The notes under the pieces are model-generated. The model made no database searches, was not told the origin of the DNA, and saw nothing but the letters and a program-made list of their open reading frames with translations. A stretch of 6,518 nucleotides of DNA from Rickettsiales bacterium. Its GTDB lineage: Bacteria; Pseudomonadota; Alphaproteobacteria; Rickettsiales; JANQQO01. This document shows, one piece after another, positions 1 through 5,301 of the stretch. Each line of letters starts with the position of its first letter. The first letter of the stretch is position 1. A program made the position numbers and the translations under genes. The stretch lies in NCBI GenBank assembly GCA_028289305.1, contig JANQQO010000249.1:1-6518 (forward strand), given 5' to 3'.

Positions 1-1
1 G

Positions 2-454
2 GGAAATACGCTGTTGCTGTGTGGCAATGGCGGGAGTGCGTGTGATGCGATGCATGCAGCGGGCGAATGTGTGGGCCGGTTTGTGAAGGATCGGCAGGCT
101 TTGCCGGCGATCGCGCTGACGGCAGATGCGGGCATTTTGACCGCGGTGGGGAATGATTACGGGTTTTCAGAAATCTTTGCGCGGCAGGTGGCAGCGCTCG
201 GGAAAAAAGGCGATGTGTTGCTAGGGTTATCGACTTCTGGGCAGAGCGAGAATGTGTTACGCGCGCTGGAAGTGGGGCGGGAGCGCGGGCTTTATACCGT
301 GTTGCTGACCGGGGAGAAGGGGGCTTTGAACACGGATGCGGTAGAGTTGGTGCTTGCGGTGCCGAGCGCGGTGACCGCGCGGATTCAAGAAGTGCACCAT
401 ATGGCGCTGCATATGCTGATCGCCTTGGTGGAACAGCATATGGGGATAGCGTGA
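2..454 (+). CDS. gmhA: Phosphoheptose isomerase (SIS domain), 3' part, truncated by window edge
   Basis: GmhA converts sedoheptulose 7-phosphate to D-glycero-D-manno-heptose 7-phosphate, the first step of ADP-heptose synthesis for LPS core; it is a cytoplasmic zinc-dependent SIS-domain enzyme. The reading frame is open from base 2, so the N-terminal part lies outside the window and about 150 residues are visible. They match GmhA through its length: CGNGGSACDAMHAAGE (the sugar-phosphate loop, with His and Glu spaced like the zinc/catalytic pair of GmhA), GNDYGF, GDVLLGLSTSGQSENV (second SIS phosphate loop), and RIQEVHH near the end (the region of the other metal-site histidine). A TTG at base 14 is in frame but lies inside a conserved strand and is not a credible start. 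The gene ends in a TGATG overlap with the next gene, which suggests translational coupling. The related SIS protein DiaA is an alternative, but the metal-site pattern favours GmhA. Confidence 0.88.
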   Translation, partial: GNTLLLCGNGGSACDAMHAAGECVGRFVKDRQALPAIALTADAGILTAVGNDYGFSEIFARQVAALGKKGDVLLGLSTSGQSENVLRALEVGRERGLYTVLLTGEKGALNTDAVELVLAVPSAVTARIQEVHHMALHMLIALVEQHMGIA

Positions 455-594
455 TGGCGGAAAAAGAGCATGAAGCGGTAAAAAACCAGCCGAAAGAGGC
501 GGAAAAGCGCCCTCGCGAGATTGGCGGACCAAAAGGCCCCGAACCCACGCGCTATGGCGATTGGGAGGTGAAGGGCAAGTGCGTGGATTTTTAA
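454..594 (+). CDS. DUF1674 / SDHAF4-like small protein (46 aa)
   Basis: A short ORF starts at the ATG that overlaps the gmhA stop (TGATG) and ends with TAA. The first 20 residues are charged, rich in Lys and Glu, and probably disordered. The C-terminal half carries the family signature: GGPKGPEPTRYGDWE at residues 24-38 and KGKCVDF at the very end (residues 40-46). DUF1674 proteins are the bacterial relatives of the mitochondrial succinate dehydrogenase assembly factor SDHAF4/Sdh6, which binds flavinylated SdhA before it joins the iron-sulfur subunit. That role is known for eukaryotic members and only inferred here. Bacterial members are typically this short, so the gene looks complete. There is no strong Shine-Dalgarno sequence, and expression by coupling to gmhA is likely. 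A terminator lies 17 bp after the stop. No sdh gene is visible nearby. Confidence 0.85.
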   Translation: MAEKEHEAVKNQPKEAEKRPREIGGPKGPEPTRYGDWEVKGKCVDF

Positions 595-606
595 AATATG
601 GGCCAC

Positions 607-637
607 AAAAAAACCACCGGGAAGATCCCGGTGGTTT
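607..637. terminator. Bidirectional intrinsic terminator between convergent genes
   Basis: A perfect 12-bp inverted repeat (611-622 with 626-637, arm AAACCACCGGGA) encloses a 3-nt AGA loop. Seven A residues at 607-613 precede it on the plus strand, so minus-strand transcripts read stem and then a run of U. This makes a strong terminator for the membrane-protein gene that ends 37 bp away. In the plus direction the arm ends in UUU followed by a weaker U-containing stretch, so it probably also ends the gmhA/DUF1674 transcript. Confidence 0.85.
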
Positions 638-673
638 CGATGATGTGATTTTGCGATGTGTTCCTCCGCCGCG

Positions 674-1165
674 TCAACGGCTGAAAAGTTTTGTTTCTTG
701 CACAAATGCCAAGATCAACCCTGTAAACGCAAGGCACGGGGCGATGGACAGGACAAACGAAACCCACCATAGTACACCACTATCCAAGTAGTGGTGTACT
801 AATGCCCAGCCGTAGAACATTACTATTCCAGTAACAACGATACTATATGGAATTGCTAGCCAGTAGTAGTACCGGGTACCCTTTTTAAAGAGTCGCCTCC
901 GCAACAAGATTGCGAACATGGCAATTGTGCACAAAAACAGAAAGCCAACGAGCGGTACAGTATCAGGTTGAAGATGTAAGCTGTCGGGCTCAAGGATCTT
1001 CATAATTCTTGAAAGTACAATGTTTCCGCCACCAGCATAACTCAACACAGCACAGAGGAACATCACTCCTGAGATTGCCTTGTTTCGTGCACATTCTCCT
1101 TCGGTGTTGCCACCTGTAAGGTCTGTAAGGTCAAGAACCTTTGTCGAATCCTCATTACACATCAT
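674..1165 (-). CDS. Hypothetical four-helix membrane protein (163 aa), probably acquired
   Basis: I do not recognise this protein. A hydrophilic N-terminus of about 28 residues with three acidic clusters is followed by four hydrophobic segments at roughly residues 29-50, 69-89, 100-123 and 130-154, and a short tail. The basic stretch RRRLFKKGTR (89-98) between helices 2 and 3 suggests that this loop and both ends are cytoplasmic. There is no signal peptide and no catalytic motif. Two adjacent ATG codons begin the frame. AGAGG lies 3 nt before the first and 6 nt before the second (1160-1162), so the second may be the start used. Two 60-base blocks counted in the body are about 45-47% GC, lower than the GC-rich neighbours, and the upstream DNA is far lower. 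The gene stands alone, opposite in strand to both neighbours, with its own promoter and terminator. These traits suggest horizontal acquisition. An immunity, transport-accessory or signalling role cannot be told apart from sequence. Confidence 0.72.
   Translation of the reverse strand: MMCNEDSTKVLDLTDLTGGNTEGECARNKAISGVMFLCAVLSYAGGGNIVLSRIMKILEPDSLHLQPDTVPLVGFLFLCTIAMFAILLRRRLFKKGTRYYYWLAIPYSIVVTGIVMFYGWALVHHYLDSGVLWWVSFVLSIAPCLAFTGLILAFVQETKLFSR
771..800. repeat. Perfect 12-bp inverted repeat inside the membrane-protein gene
   Basis: The arm AGTACACCACTA at 771-782 is exactly complementary to 789-800, with a 6-nt loop TCCAAG. It lies in the coding sequence for HHYLDSGVLWW of the minus-strand membrane protein, where a stem this long is not expected. 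It has no T-tract, so it is not a terminator. It may be an mRNA hairpin, an intragenic protein-binding site, or chance. Confidence 0.75.
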
Positions 1166-1188
1166 ACACCTCTTTCTATCAAAGAGAC
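1166..1188 (-). promoter_or_regulatory. Ribosome binding site within a leader hairpin
   Basis: On the minus strand the bases just before the membrane-protein start read AAAGAGGTGT, a good Shine-Dalgarno sequence. The AAAGAG part (1170-1175) is exactly complementary to CTCTTT at 1181-1186 across a 5-nt loop, and two further G-U pairs can form at 1168-1169 with 1187-1188. The ribosome binding site can therefore be sequestered in a stem next to the start codon. Whether it forms in the cell and is regulated is inference; the stem is short and AU-rich. Confidence 0.5.
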
Positions 1189-1193
1189 CTAGT

Positions 1194-1245
1194 AGCAGGA
1201 ACGCCCTGCTGACATATTAGAACAGAGACCACCTACGCCGGTGGT
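1194..1245 (-). promoter_or_regulatory. Two further hairpins in the membrane-protein mRNA leader
   Basis: Two short inverted repeats lie between the predicted transcription start and the gene: AGCAGG (1194-1199) with CCTGCT (1205-1210), loop 5 nt; and ACCACC (1228-1233) with GGTGGT (1240-1245), loop 6 nt. Neither is followed by a U-tract on the minus strand, so they do not look like attenuator terminators. No known riboswitch class was recognised. Confidence 0.4.
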
Positions 1246-1289
1246 TCTGAAAATTCACATACGCATACGCAAACTATTTAACACAATAT

Positions 1290-1318
1290 ATTATAGTATA
1301 ATAGAGCATATTAGTCAA
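1290..1318 (-). promoter_or_regulatory. Near-consensus sigma70-type promoter for the membrane-protein gene
   Basis: Read on the minus strand, TTGACT (1318-1313) is followed by a 17-bp spacer and a perfect TATAAT (1295-1290). Only one base differs from the full consensus. Transcription would begin near 1283, giving a leader of about 118 nt to the ATG at 1165. So good a promoter is unlike the weak signals before the other genes of the window and fits an acquired gene with its own expression signals. Confidence 0.78.
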
Positions 1319-1333
1319 CTATCATATTGATAG
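1319..1333. repeat. Palindrome abutting the -35 box (possible operator)
   Basis: CTATCA (1319-1324) and TGATAG (1328-1333) form a perfect inverted repeat with a 3-bp centre, directly adjoining the -35 hexamer of the minus-strand promoter. The position suits a regulator binding upstream of -35. In DNA this AT-rich a short palindrome can arise by chance, and no regulator gene lies nearby. Confidence 0.3.
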
Positions 1334-1447
1334 ATAGTATTTTTGCCAAGAAATATGCTATTTTTCTTTGTATTTCAATGGGTGAGGTGGTTATCGTCGT
1401 ATTTCTCTTGTTTTGAGGGGGGTGATTGCCCCGATGGTTTAATAACC

Positions 1448-1476
1448 TTGTGCTTGGCCGCGGGCGAGCCTAGAAT
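1448..1476 (+). promoter_or_regulatory. Candidate promoter of the glycosyltransferase gene
   Basis: TTGTGC (1448-1453), a 17-bp spacer and TAGAAT (1471-1476) resemble a sigma70-type promoter. The expected start site, near 1483, is only about 3 nt before the ATG at 1486. With no Shine-Dalgarno sequence present, this would give an almost leaderless mRNA. The GC-rich spacer and partial matches keep confidence modest. Confidence 0.35.
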
Positions 1477-1485
1477 GCCGCTGTT

Positions 1486-2619
1486 ATGACGATACATCCA
1501 GAATTAGGGCGGGTTTGCGCCGTGGTGGTGACCTATAATATTGGTGAGGAATACGCCGGTAATTTCGCGAGCTATATCGATCAGGTTGATAAGGTGGTGA
1601 TCGTTGATAATGGCTCTGATAGAGCGACACAGCGCGTGCTCAGGCAGTTGCATGATGCCTATCCGAAAAAAACCGTGGTGATGGTGAATCATAAGAATTT
1701 AGGGCTGGCGGCTGCGCAGAATATGGGGCTCCGCCAGGCGGTGGATGAGGGGTTTGACTGGGTATTGCTGTTTGACCATGATAGCCGGGCGGAACCGGAT
1801 ATGGTGGCGCAAATGGCGGCGGTGGTGCAGCATCACCCGGCGGCGGAGAAGATTGGTATCGTTGCGCCGTATTTCTGGGAAGAGGTGACGCAGAAGCCAG
1901 CGCGCTATGTGACGGCGCGGAACAAGGTGTTGTTCGTGGTGCAGCGCTTTCGCGCCGATAAATTTGCCTTACGGCAGCGGAAGGAAAAACGTGCGCGTGC
2001 AGGGCGGGTGAAGCGGGTAGTGCACCAGGCCGGCCGGTGGATGCGGAAAAGCGCGCTCGGACGCGGCGTGAAGCGCGTGTGTGCGCGTGTGGTAGCGGGG
2101 GTGCAGCGCGTGCTTAGGCTTGGCCTGCCGCGGTTTCGCCAACAGGTGAGAGGAGAATATATGGATGGGGTGCTTGCGGTGATTGCCTCTGGCAGTTTGC
2201 TGCGCGCGGCAATGGTGCGGGATATTGGGATGATGCGGGAGGATTTTTTCATCGATTATATCGATAGCGAATATTGCCTGCGGGCGCGGCGCAAGGGCTG
2301 GAATGTGGTGGTGGCGCGGCGCGCGGTGTTGCACCATGCGCTGGGCGAGAAAAAACGGCATACGCGGCTCAATATGACGGTGGTGACCTCGAACCACAGC
2401 GCAGCGCGGCGCTATACGATTTATCGCAATCGTATTTGGGTGTGGCGCATGTATTACAGCGATGCATTTCCCTATGTGCTGTTTGATATGATTGCGGTGA
2501 CGTTTGACATGTGGCGTATTGCTCTGCTAGAGCAGGAGCGCTTTAGAAAGCTGCGCGCGGTGTTGCGCGGCGTGTATGATGGATTTTGGCGCAAGAAAGC
2601 GCTGATGCAGGAAGTGTAG
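1486..2619 (+). CDS. GT2 family glycosyltransferase, rhamnosyltransferase-like, with basic insert
   Basis: This is a cytoplasmic-face glycosyltransferase, probably adding a sugar to a surface polysaccharide or LPS O-chain. The GT-A fold begins at CAVVVTYN (11-18) and continues with VDNGSD (40-45) for the nucleotide sugar and FDHDS (96-100) as the metal-binding DxD-type motif. IASGSLLR (233-240) and FFIDYIDSEYCLRARRKGW (254-272), with the acidic catalytic region and HH at 283-284, match rhamnosyltransferases of the RfbF type. The C-terminus has aromatic-rich segments (316-348) that may contact the membrane. The protein has 377 residues against about 300 for that family. The excess is an insert at about 150-222 with roughly 24 Arg/Lys residues. 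The start is supported by the onset of the fold; no Shine-Dalgarno sequence precedes it. Donor and acceptor sugars cannot be told. lysK follows after 9 bp. Confidence 0.85.
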   Translation: MTIHPELGRVCAVVVTYNIGEEYAGNFASYIDQVDKVVIVDNGSDRATQRVLRQLHDAYPKKTVVMVNHKNLGLAAAQNMGLRQAVDEGFDWVLLFDHDSRAEPDMVAQMAAVVQHHPAAEKIGIVAPYFWEEVTQKPARYVTARNKVLFVVQRFRADKFALRQRKEKRARAGRVKRVVHQAGRWMRKSALGRGVKRVCARVVAGVQRVLRLGLPRFRQQVRGEYMDGVLAVIASGSLLRAAMVRDIGMMREDFFIDYIDSEYCLRARRKGWNVVVARRAVLHHALGEKKRHTRLNMTVVTSNHSAARRYTIYRNRIWVWRMYYSDAFPYVLFDMIAVTFDMWRIALLEQERFRKLRAVLRGVYDGFWRKKALMQEV

Positions 2620-2622
2620 GAG
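2618..2622 (+). promoter_or_regulatory. Ribosome binding site of lysK overlapping the upstream stop
   Basis: AGGAG lies 6 nt before the lysK ATG and shares bases with the TAG stop of the glycosyltransferase. It fixes the lysK start and implies that the two genes share a transcript. It is the clearest Shine-Dalgarno sequence of the plus-strand genes here. Confidence 0.8.
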
Positions 2623-2628
2623 CAGGAT

Positions 2629-4254
2629 ATGGCAGTGGATCGTGAGAGTGCGTTGGCAAGCAAAGCCTGGCCATTTGTAGAGGCGGAGAAGCTATTAAAA
2701 CGGGTGGAGCAACACCCGCCAGCGGATGGTGTGGTGGTGTTTGAGACCGGCTATGGGCCGTCTGGCCTGCCGCATATCGGGACGTTTGGGGAGGTGGCGC
2801 GCACTACGATGGTGCGGCATGCGTTCTCGAAACTATCGGAGCTGCCGACGCGGCTGATTGCGTTTTCGGACGATATGGATGGGTTGCGGAAGGTGCCGGA
2901 TAATGTGCCGGATCCAGAGAAATATCAGAAATTCTGCCCAGTGCGGAGCGATGACCCAGAGGCAATGGACCAGGTGGGAGGGGTATCGCTAACCGCGATC
3001 CCAGACCCGTTTGGCACGCATGATAGCTATGGCGCGCATATGAACGGCCGACTGAAGGCGTTTTTGGATACGTATGGGTTTGATTATGAGTTCAAGAGCG
3101 CGACGGAGTGCTATGCGAGTGGGATGTTTGATGCGACATTGCTTGCTGTGGCAGAGCATCACGAGGCGATTTGTAATATCGTGAAACCGGCGCTGAGTGA
3201 GAAGCGTCAGCAGCATTATAGCCCGTTCTTGCCGGTGTATGAGAACCGGCCGCTGCAGGTGGATGTGACGGTGGTGGATGCCAAGAAGGGCATTATTGGC
3301 TATCACAACCCGCTGGATGGCGGGCAGTGGCATGAAACCGAGGTGACGGGCGGGAAGTGCAAGCTGCAATGGCGGGCCGATTGGGGCATGCGCTGGGCCG
3401 CTCTGGGTGTGGATTATGAGATGTATGGCAAGGATTTGGTGGATGCGGCGCAATTGGCCGGGCGGATTTGTAAAGAGATTGGCGGCAAGGCGCCGGAAGG
3501 CTTTGTGTACGAGATGTTTTTGGATGAGAAGGGGCAGAAAATCTCTAAATCGAAGGGCAATGGCCTGACGATGGAGGAATGGCTGCGCTATGGTACGCCG
3601 GAAAGCCTGGCCTATTATATGTATCAGAGTCCGCGCAAGGCCAAGCGCTTGTATTTTGATGTGATCCCCAAAGCGGTGGATGAATATCTGGCGCATCTCG
3701 GGAAATACGCGGAGATGGAGGAAGCAGAGCAGCTGAAAAACCCGGTATGGCATGTGCACTCAGGCGAGCCGCCAGTGATGGAAGTGGCGGTGACGTTTAG
3801 TTTGATCTTGAATCTTGCGAGTGCATGCAACCCGGAGGATAAAAGCGTGTTATGGGGTTTTATCAGCCGCTATGCGCCCGAGGCGACGCCGGAAACGGCA
3901 CCACATGTTGATGCGCTGGTGGAACGCGCGCTTAATTACTATACGGATTTCGTATTGCCACATAAGGAATTCCGCGCTGCCAGTGAGCAAGAGCGCACGG
4001 CGATGGAAACGCTGGTGACCGAGCTGCAGGCATTGCCCGCGGGTGCGGAGGCGGAGGCAATTCAAAACGTGGTTTATGCGGTGGGCAAAGCGCATGGGTT
4101 TGAGAATCTGCGCGAGTGGTTTGGCGCGCTGTATGAAGTGTTGCTCGGCCAGAAACAAGGCCCGCGCATGGGCAGCTTCATTGCCCTTTACGGTGTGGAG
4201 GAGACCATCGCCCTGATCAACAAGGCGCTGAAAGATGAGGTGGCAGCGGGATGA
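2629..4254 (+). CDS. lysK: Class I lysine--tRNA ligase
   Basis: Lysyl-tRNA synthetase of the class I type (also annotated lysS) charges tRNA-Lys with lysine using ATP in the cytoplasm. Most bacteria use the unrelated class II enzyme; the class I form is typical of archaea, alphaproteobacteria and spirochaetes. The Rossmann catalytic domain holds the HIGH-type motif as GPSGLPHIGTFGE (43-55, with HIGT at 49-52) and the KMSKS-type loop as KISKS (304-308). Other conserved blocks are FSDDMDGLRKVPDN (79-92), DPFG (126-129) and QWRADWGMRWAALGVDYEMYGKDL (247-270). The remaining ~220 residues form the helical anticodon-binding part. A length of 541 residues is near normal and no motif is missing. The ATG is set by AGGAG at the ideal distance. 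No class II lysS is visible, so this is presumably the essential copy. Confidence 0.95.
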   Translation: MAVDRESALASKAWPFVEAEKLLKRVEQHPPADGVVVFETGYGPSGLPHIGTFGEVARTTMVRHAFSKLSELPTRLIAFSDDMDGLRKVPDNVPDPEKYQKFCPVRSDDPEAMDQVGGVSLTAIPDPFGTHDSYGAHMNGRLKAFLDTYGFDYEFKSATECYASGMFDATLLAVAEHHEAICNIVKPALSEKRQQHYSPFLPVYENRPLQVDVTVVDAKKGIIGYHNPLDGGQWHETEVTGGKCKLQWRADWGMRWAALGVDYEMYGKDLVDAAQLAGRICKEIGGKAPEGFVYEMFLDEKGQKISKSKGNGLTMEEWLRYGTPESLAYYMYQSPRKAKRLYFDVIPKAVDEYLAHLGKYAEMEEAEQLKNPVWHVHSGEPPVMEVAVTFSLILNLASACNPEDKSVLWGFISRYAPEATPETAPHVDALVERALNYYTDFVLPHKEFRAASEQERTAMETLVTELQALPAGAEAEAIQNVVYAVGKAHGFENLREWFGALYEVLLGQKQGPRMGSFIALYGVEETIALINKALKDEVAAG

Positions 4255-4288
4255 GTGAGGGGTTTTTACATAGCAGTATAGCTGTTAT

Positions 4289-5149
4289 ATGACAGCATTC
4301 ACGACAATAGGGGCGTTGGCGGCGCGGTATGACGCGTTTTTGCTGGATTTATGGGGTGTGGTGCATGATGGACGCGTGCCGTATCCTGGGGTGATTGAGA
4401 CGTTGGAGCAATTGCGCGCGGCGGAGAAGCGCATTGTGTTCCTTTCTAACGCGCCGCGGCGGGCCGCACGGGTGGAGGAGGTGCTAGAGAAGCTCGGGAT
4501 TGGGTCTGCGCTCTATGATGGGGTGATGACCTCTGGCGAGGCGGTTTATCGCCATCTGGCGCAGGAGCAGGCGCGTTATGGCACGCGCTATTACTATATT
4601 GGGCCGGAAAAAGATCAGGGGCTGTTAGACGGGCTGGCGATGGAAGGGGTGGATGATGCGGCGGAGGCGGAGTTTGCGCTGGTGACCGGATTTGACGGGG
4701 ATGATTCGGTGTTAGAGGAGAAATTGGATGATGTGGAAGCCTGTGTGGCGGAGGGATTACCGCTGATCTGTGCGAATCCAGATAAGGTGGTGGTGCGGCA
4801 AAGCGGCGAGCGATTGCTCTGCGCGGGTGTGATTGCCGAGGAATACGAAGCGCGCGGCGGGGCGGTGGAATATTTCGGCAAGCCCTATGGGGTGGTGTAT
4901 CAGCATTGCCTTGCGTTCCTGGATGGTGCGGCAGAGGCGAAAATCGTTGCGGTGGGTGATGGGCTAGAGACCGATATTGCCGGCGCGCAGCAGGCGGGGA
5001 TTCATGCGGTGCTGTGTACGGGCGGGATTTTGGCCGCCGAATTAGGGATTACGCCGGGCGAGCAGCCTTCGGAAGAAGCGGTAACGCGTGTGTGTGAGGC
5101 GGCAGGAGTGACGCCTGATGCGGCGATCACAGCCCTGCGCTGGGAGTGA
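4289..5149 (+). CDS. HAD superfamily class IIA hydrolase (TIGR01459-like)
   Basis: The protein resembles the sugar-phosphatase-like branch of class IIA HAD phosphatases (relatives of NagD and phosphoglycolate phosphatase); the substrate of this subfamily is not established. Visible motifs are LLDLWGVVHDG (18-28) with nucleophile Asp20, LSNAPR (52-57, motif II), FGKPYG (196-201, motif III Lys198) and VGDGLETDIAGAQQAG (222-237, motif IV with Asp224 and Asp229). The second Asp of the usual DxD motif is Trp22, as is usual in the DxWGV subfamily, so it need not mean lost activity. The region between motifs II and III is the C2-type cap. The length of 286 residues is normal. The start fits the family N-terminus, but there is no Shine-Dalgarno sequence at proper distance; TATAGC at 4277-4282 could be a -10 element giving a leaderless mRNA. 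The 34-bp gap after lysK also allows cotranscription. Confidence 0.88.
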   Translation: MTAFTTIGALAARYDAFLLDLWGVVHDGRVPYPGVIETLEQLRAAEKRIVFLSNAPRRAARVEEVLEKLGIGSALYDGVMTSGEAVYRHLAQEQARYGTRYYYIGPEKDQGLLDGLAMEGVDDAAEAEFALVTGFDGDDSVLEEKLDDVEACVAEGLPLICANPDKVVVRQSGERLLCAGVIAEEYEARGGAVEYFGKPYGVVYQHCLAFLDGAAEAKIVAVGDGLETDIAGAQQAGIHAVLCTGGILAAELGITPGEQPSEEAVTRVCEAAGVTPDAAITALRWE

Positions 5150-5192
5150 TTGGTTAATGGTGAATCGTTATTCGTTAATAGTGACACCCCCA

Positions 5193-5233
5193 CAAGATTT
5201 CGTAAATTCGCTGTGCTCATTAACGAAATCTTG
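5193..5233. repeat. 15-bp inverted repeat (CAAGATTTCGT arms)
   Basis: CAAGATTTCGTAAAT (5193-5207) pairs with 5219-5233 at 14 of 15 positions around an 11-nt loop; the outer 11 bp are perfect. It is the first inner hairpin of the nested block. It has no T-tract and could be a terminator accessory, a protein site or part of a dispersed repeat. Confidence 0.7.
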
Positions 5234-5263
5234 CCTCCCCCGCAAGCAGGGGAGGAGGTTTTT
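5234..5263 (+). terminator. Probable intrinsic terminator after the HAD gene
   Basis: CCTCCCC (5234-5240) pairs with GGGGAGG (5249-5255) around an 8-nt centre that can add two more pairs. Five T residues follow at 5259-5263 after a 3-nt AGG spacer. The stem is GC-rich and sits 85 bp after the HAD stop. The offset of the T-tract is slightly unusual. On the minus strand no U-tract follows directly, so it is less convincing as the tlpA terminator. Confidence 0.6.
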
Positions 5264-5301
5264 AACCAATAACGATTAACCAGTCACAAATAACGATCTG
5301 T

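Larger units (their letters stand above)
1166..1485. other. 320-bp AT-rich intergenic region with divergent promoters
   Basis: This gap between the minus-strand membrane-protein gene and the plus-strand glycosyltransferase holds the structured leader and promoter of the former and a candidate promoter of the latter. Bases 1261-1380 contain 30 G or C out of 120 (25%), far below the flanking genes. No ORF of convincing quality, tRNA or transposon end was seen here. The AT-rich core may be a remnant of the DNA that brought in the membrane-protein gene. Confidence 0.6.
5151..5284. repeat. Nested inverted-repeat block between convergent genes
   Basis: Outer arms AATCGTTATTCGTTAA (5163-5178) and TTAACCAATAACGATT (5262-5277) are complementary at 15 of 16 positions. 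The pairing continues outwards as TGGTTA (5151-5156) with TAACCA (5277-5282) if a short insertion on the left is allowed. Two separate hairpins lie between the arms. The nonamer AATAACGAT also recurs at 5268-5276, 5289-5297 and, inverted, at 5164-5172. The whole block could fold into a branched structure. Such blocks are often dispersed intergenic repeats, but copy number cannot be judged from one window. Confidence 0.65.

Noticed and set aside
561..791. Plus-strand open frame of 76 codons across the terminator region
   Set aside because: It runs through the DUF1674 gene end, a strong terminator and the antisense of the membrane-protein gene; no motif or start signal supports it.
1417..1432. 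G-run and C-run (GGGGGG...CCCC) as a possible terminator
   Set aside because: The stem is only about 4 bp and no T-tract follows on either strand.
1905..2397. Two overlapping minus-strand open frames within the glycosyltransferase gene
   Set aside because: Low-complexity His/Arg/Pro-rich translations opposite the basic insert; no ribosome binding site or motif, so they are shadows of the real gene.
2989..3759. Long minus-strand open frame (256 codons) opposite lysK
   Set aside because: It is antisense to an unmistakable lysK; its composition (rich in His, Arg, Ile, Leu) is typical of the complement of a GC-rich gene, and no domain is recognisable.
4284..4293. TTTACA (4265-4270) paired with TATGAC (4288-4293) as an HAD promoter
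   Set aside because: The spacing fits, but transcription would begin inside the gene downstream of the family-supported ATG.
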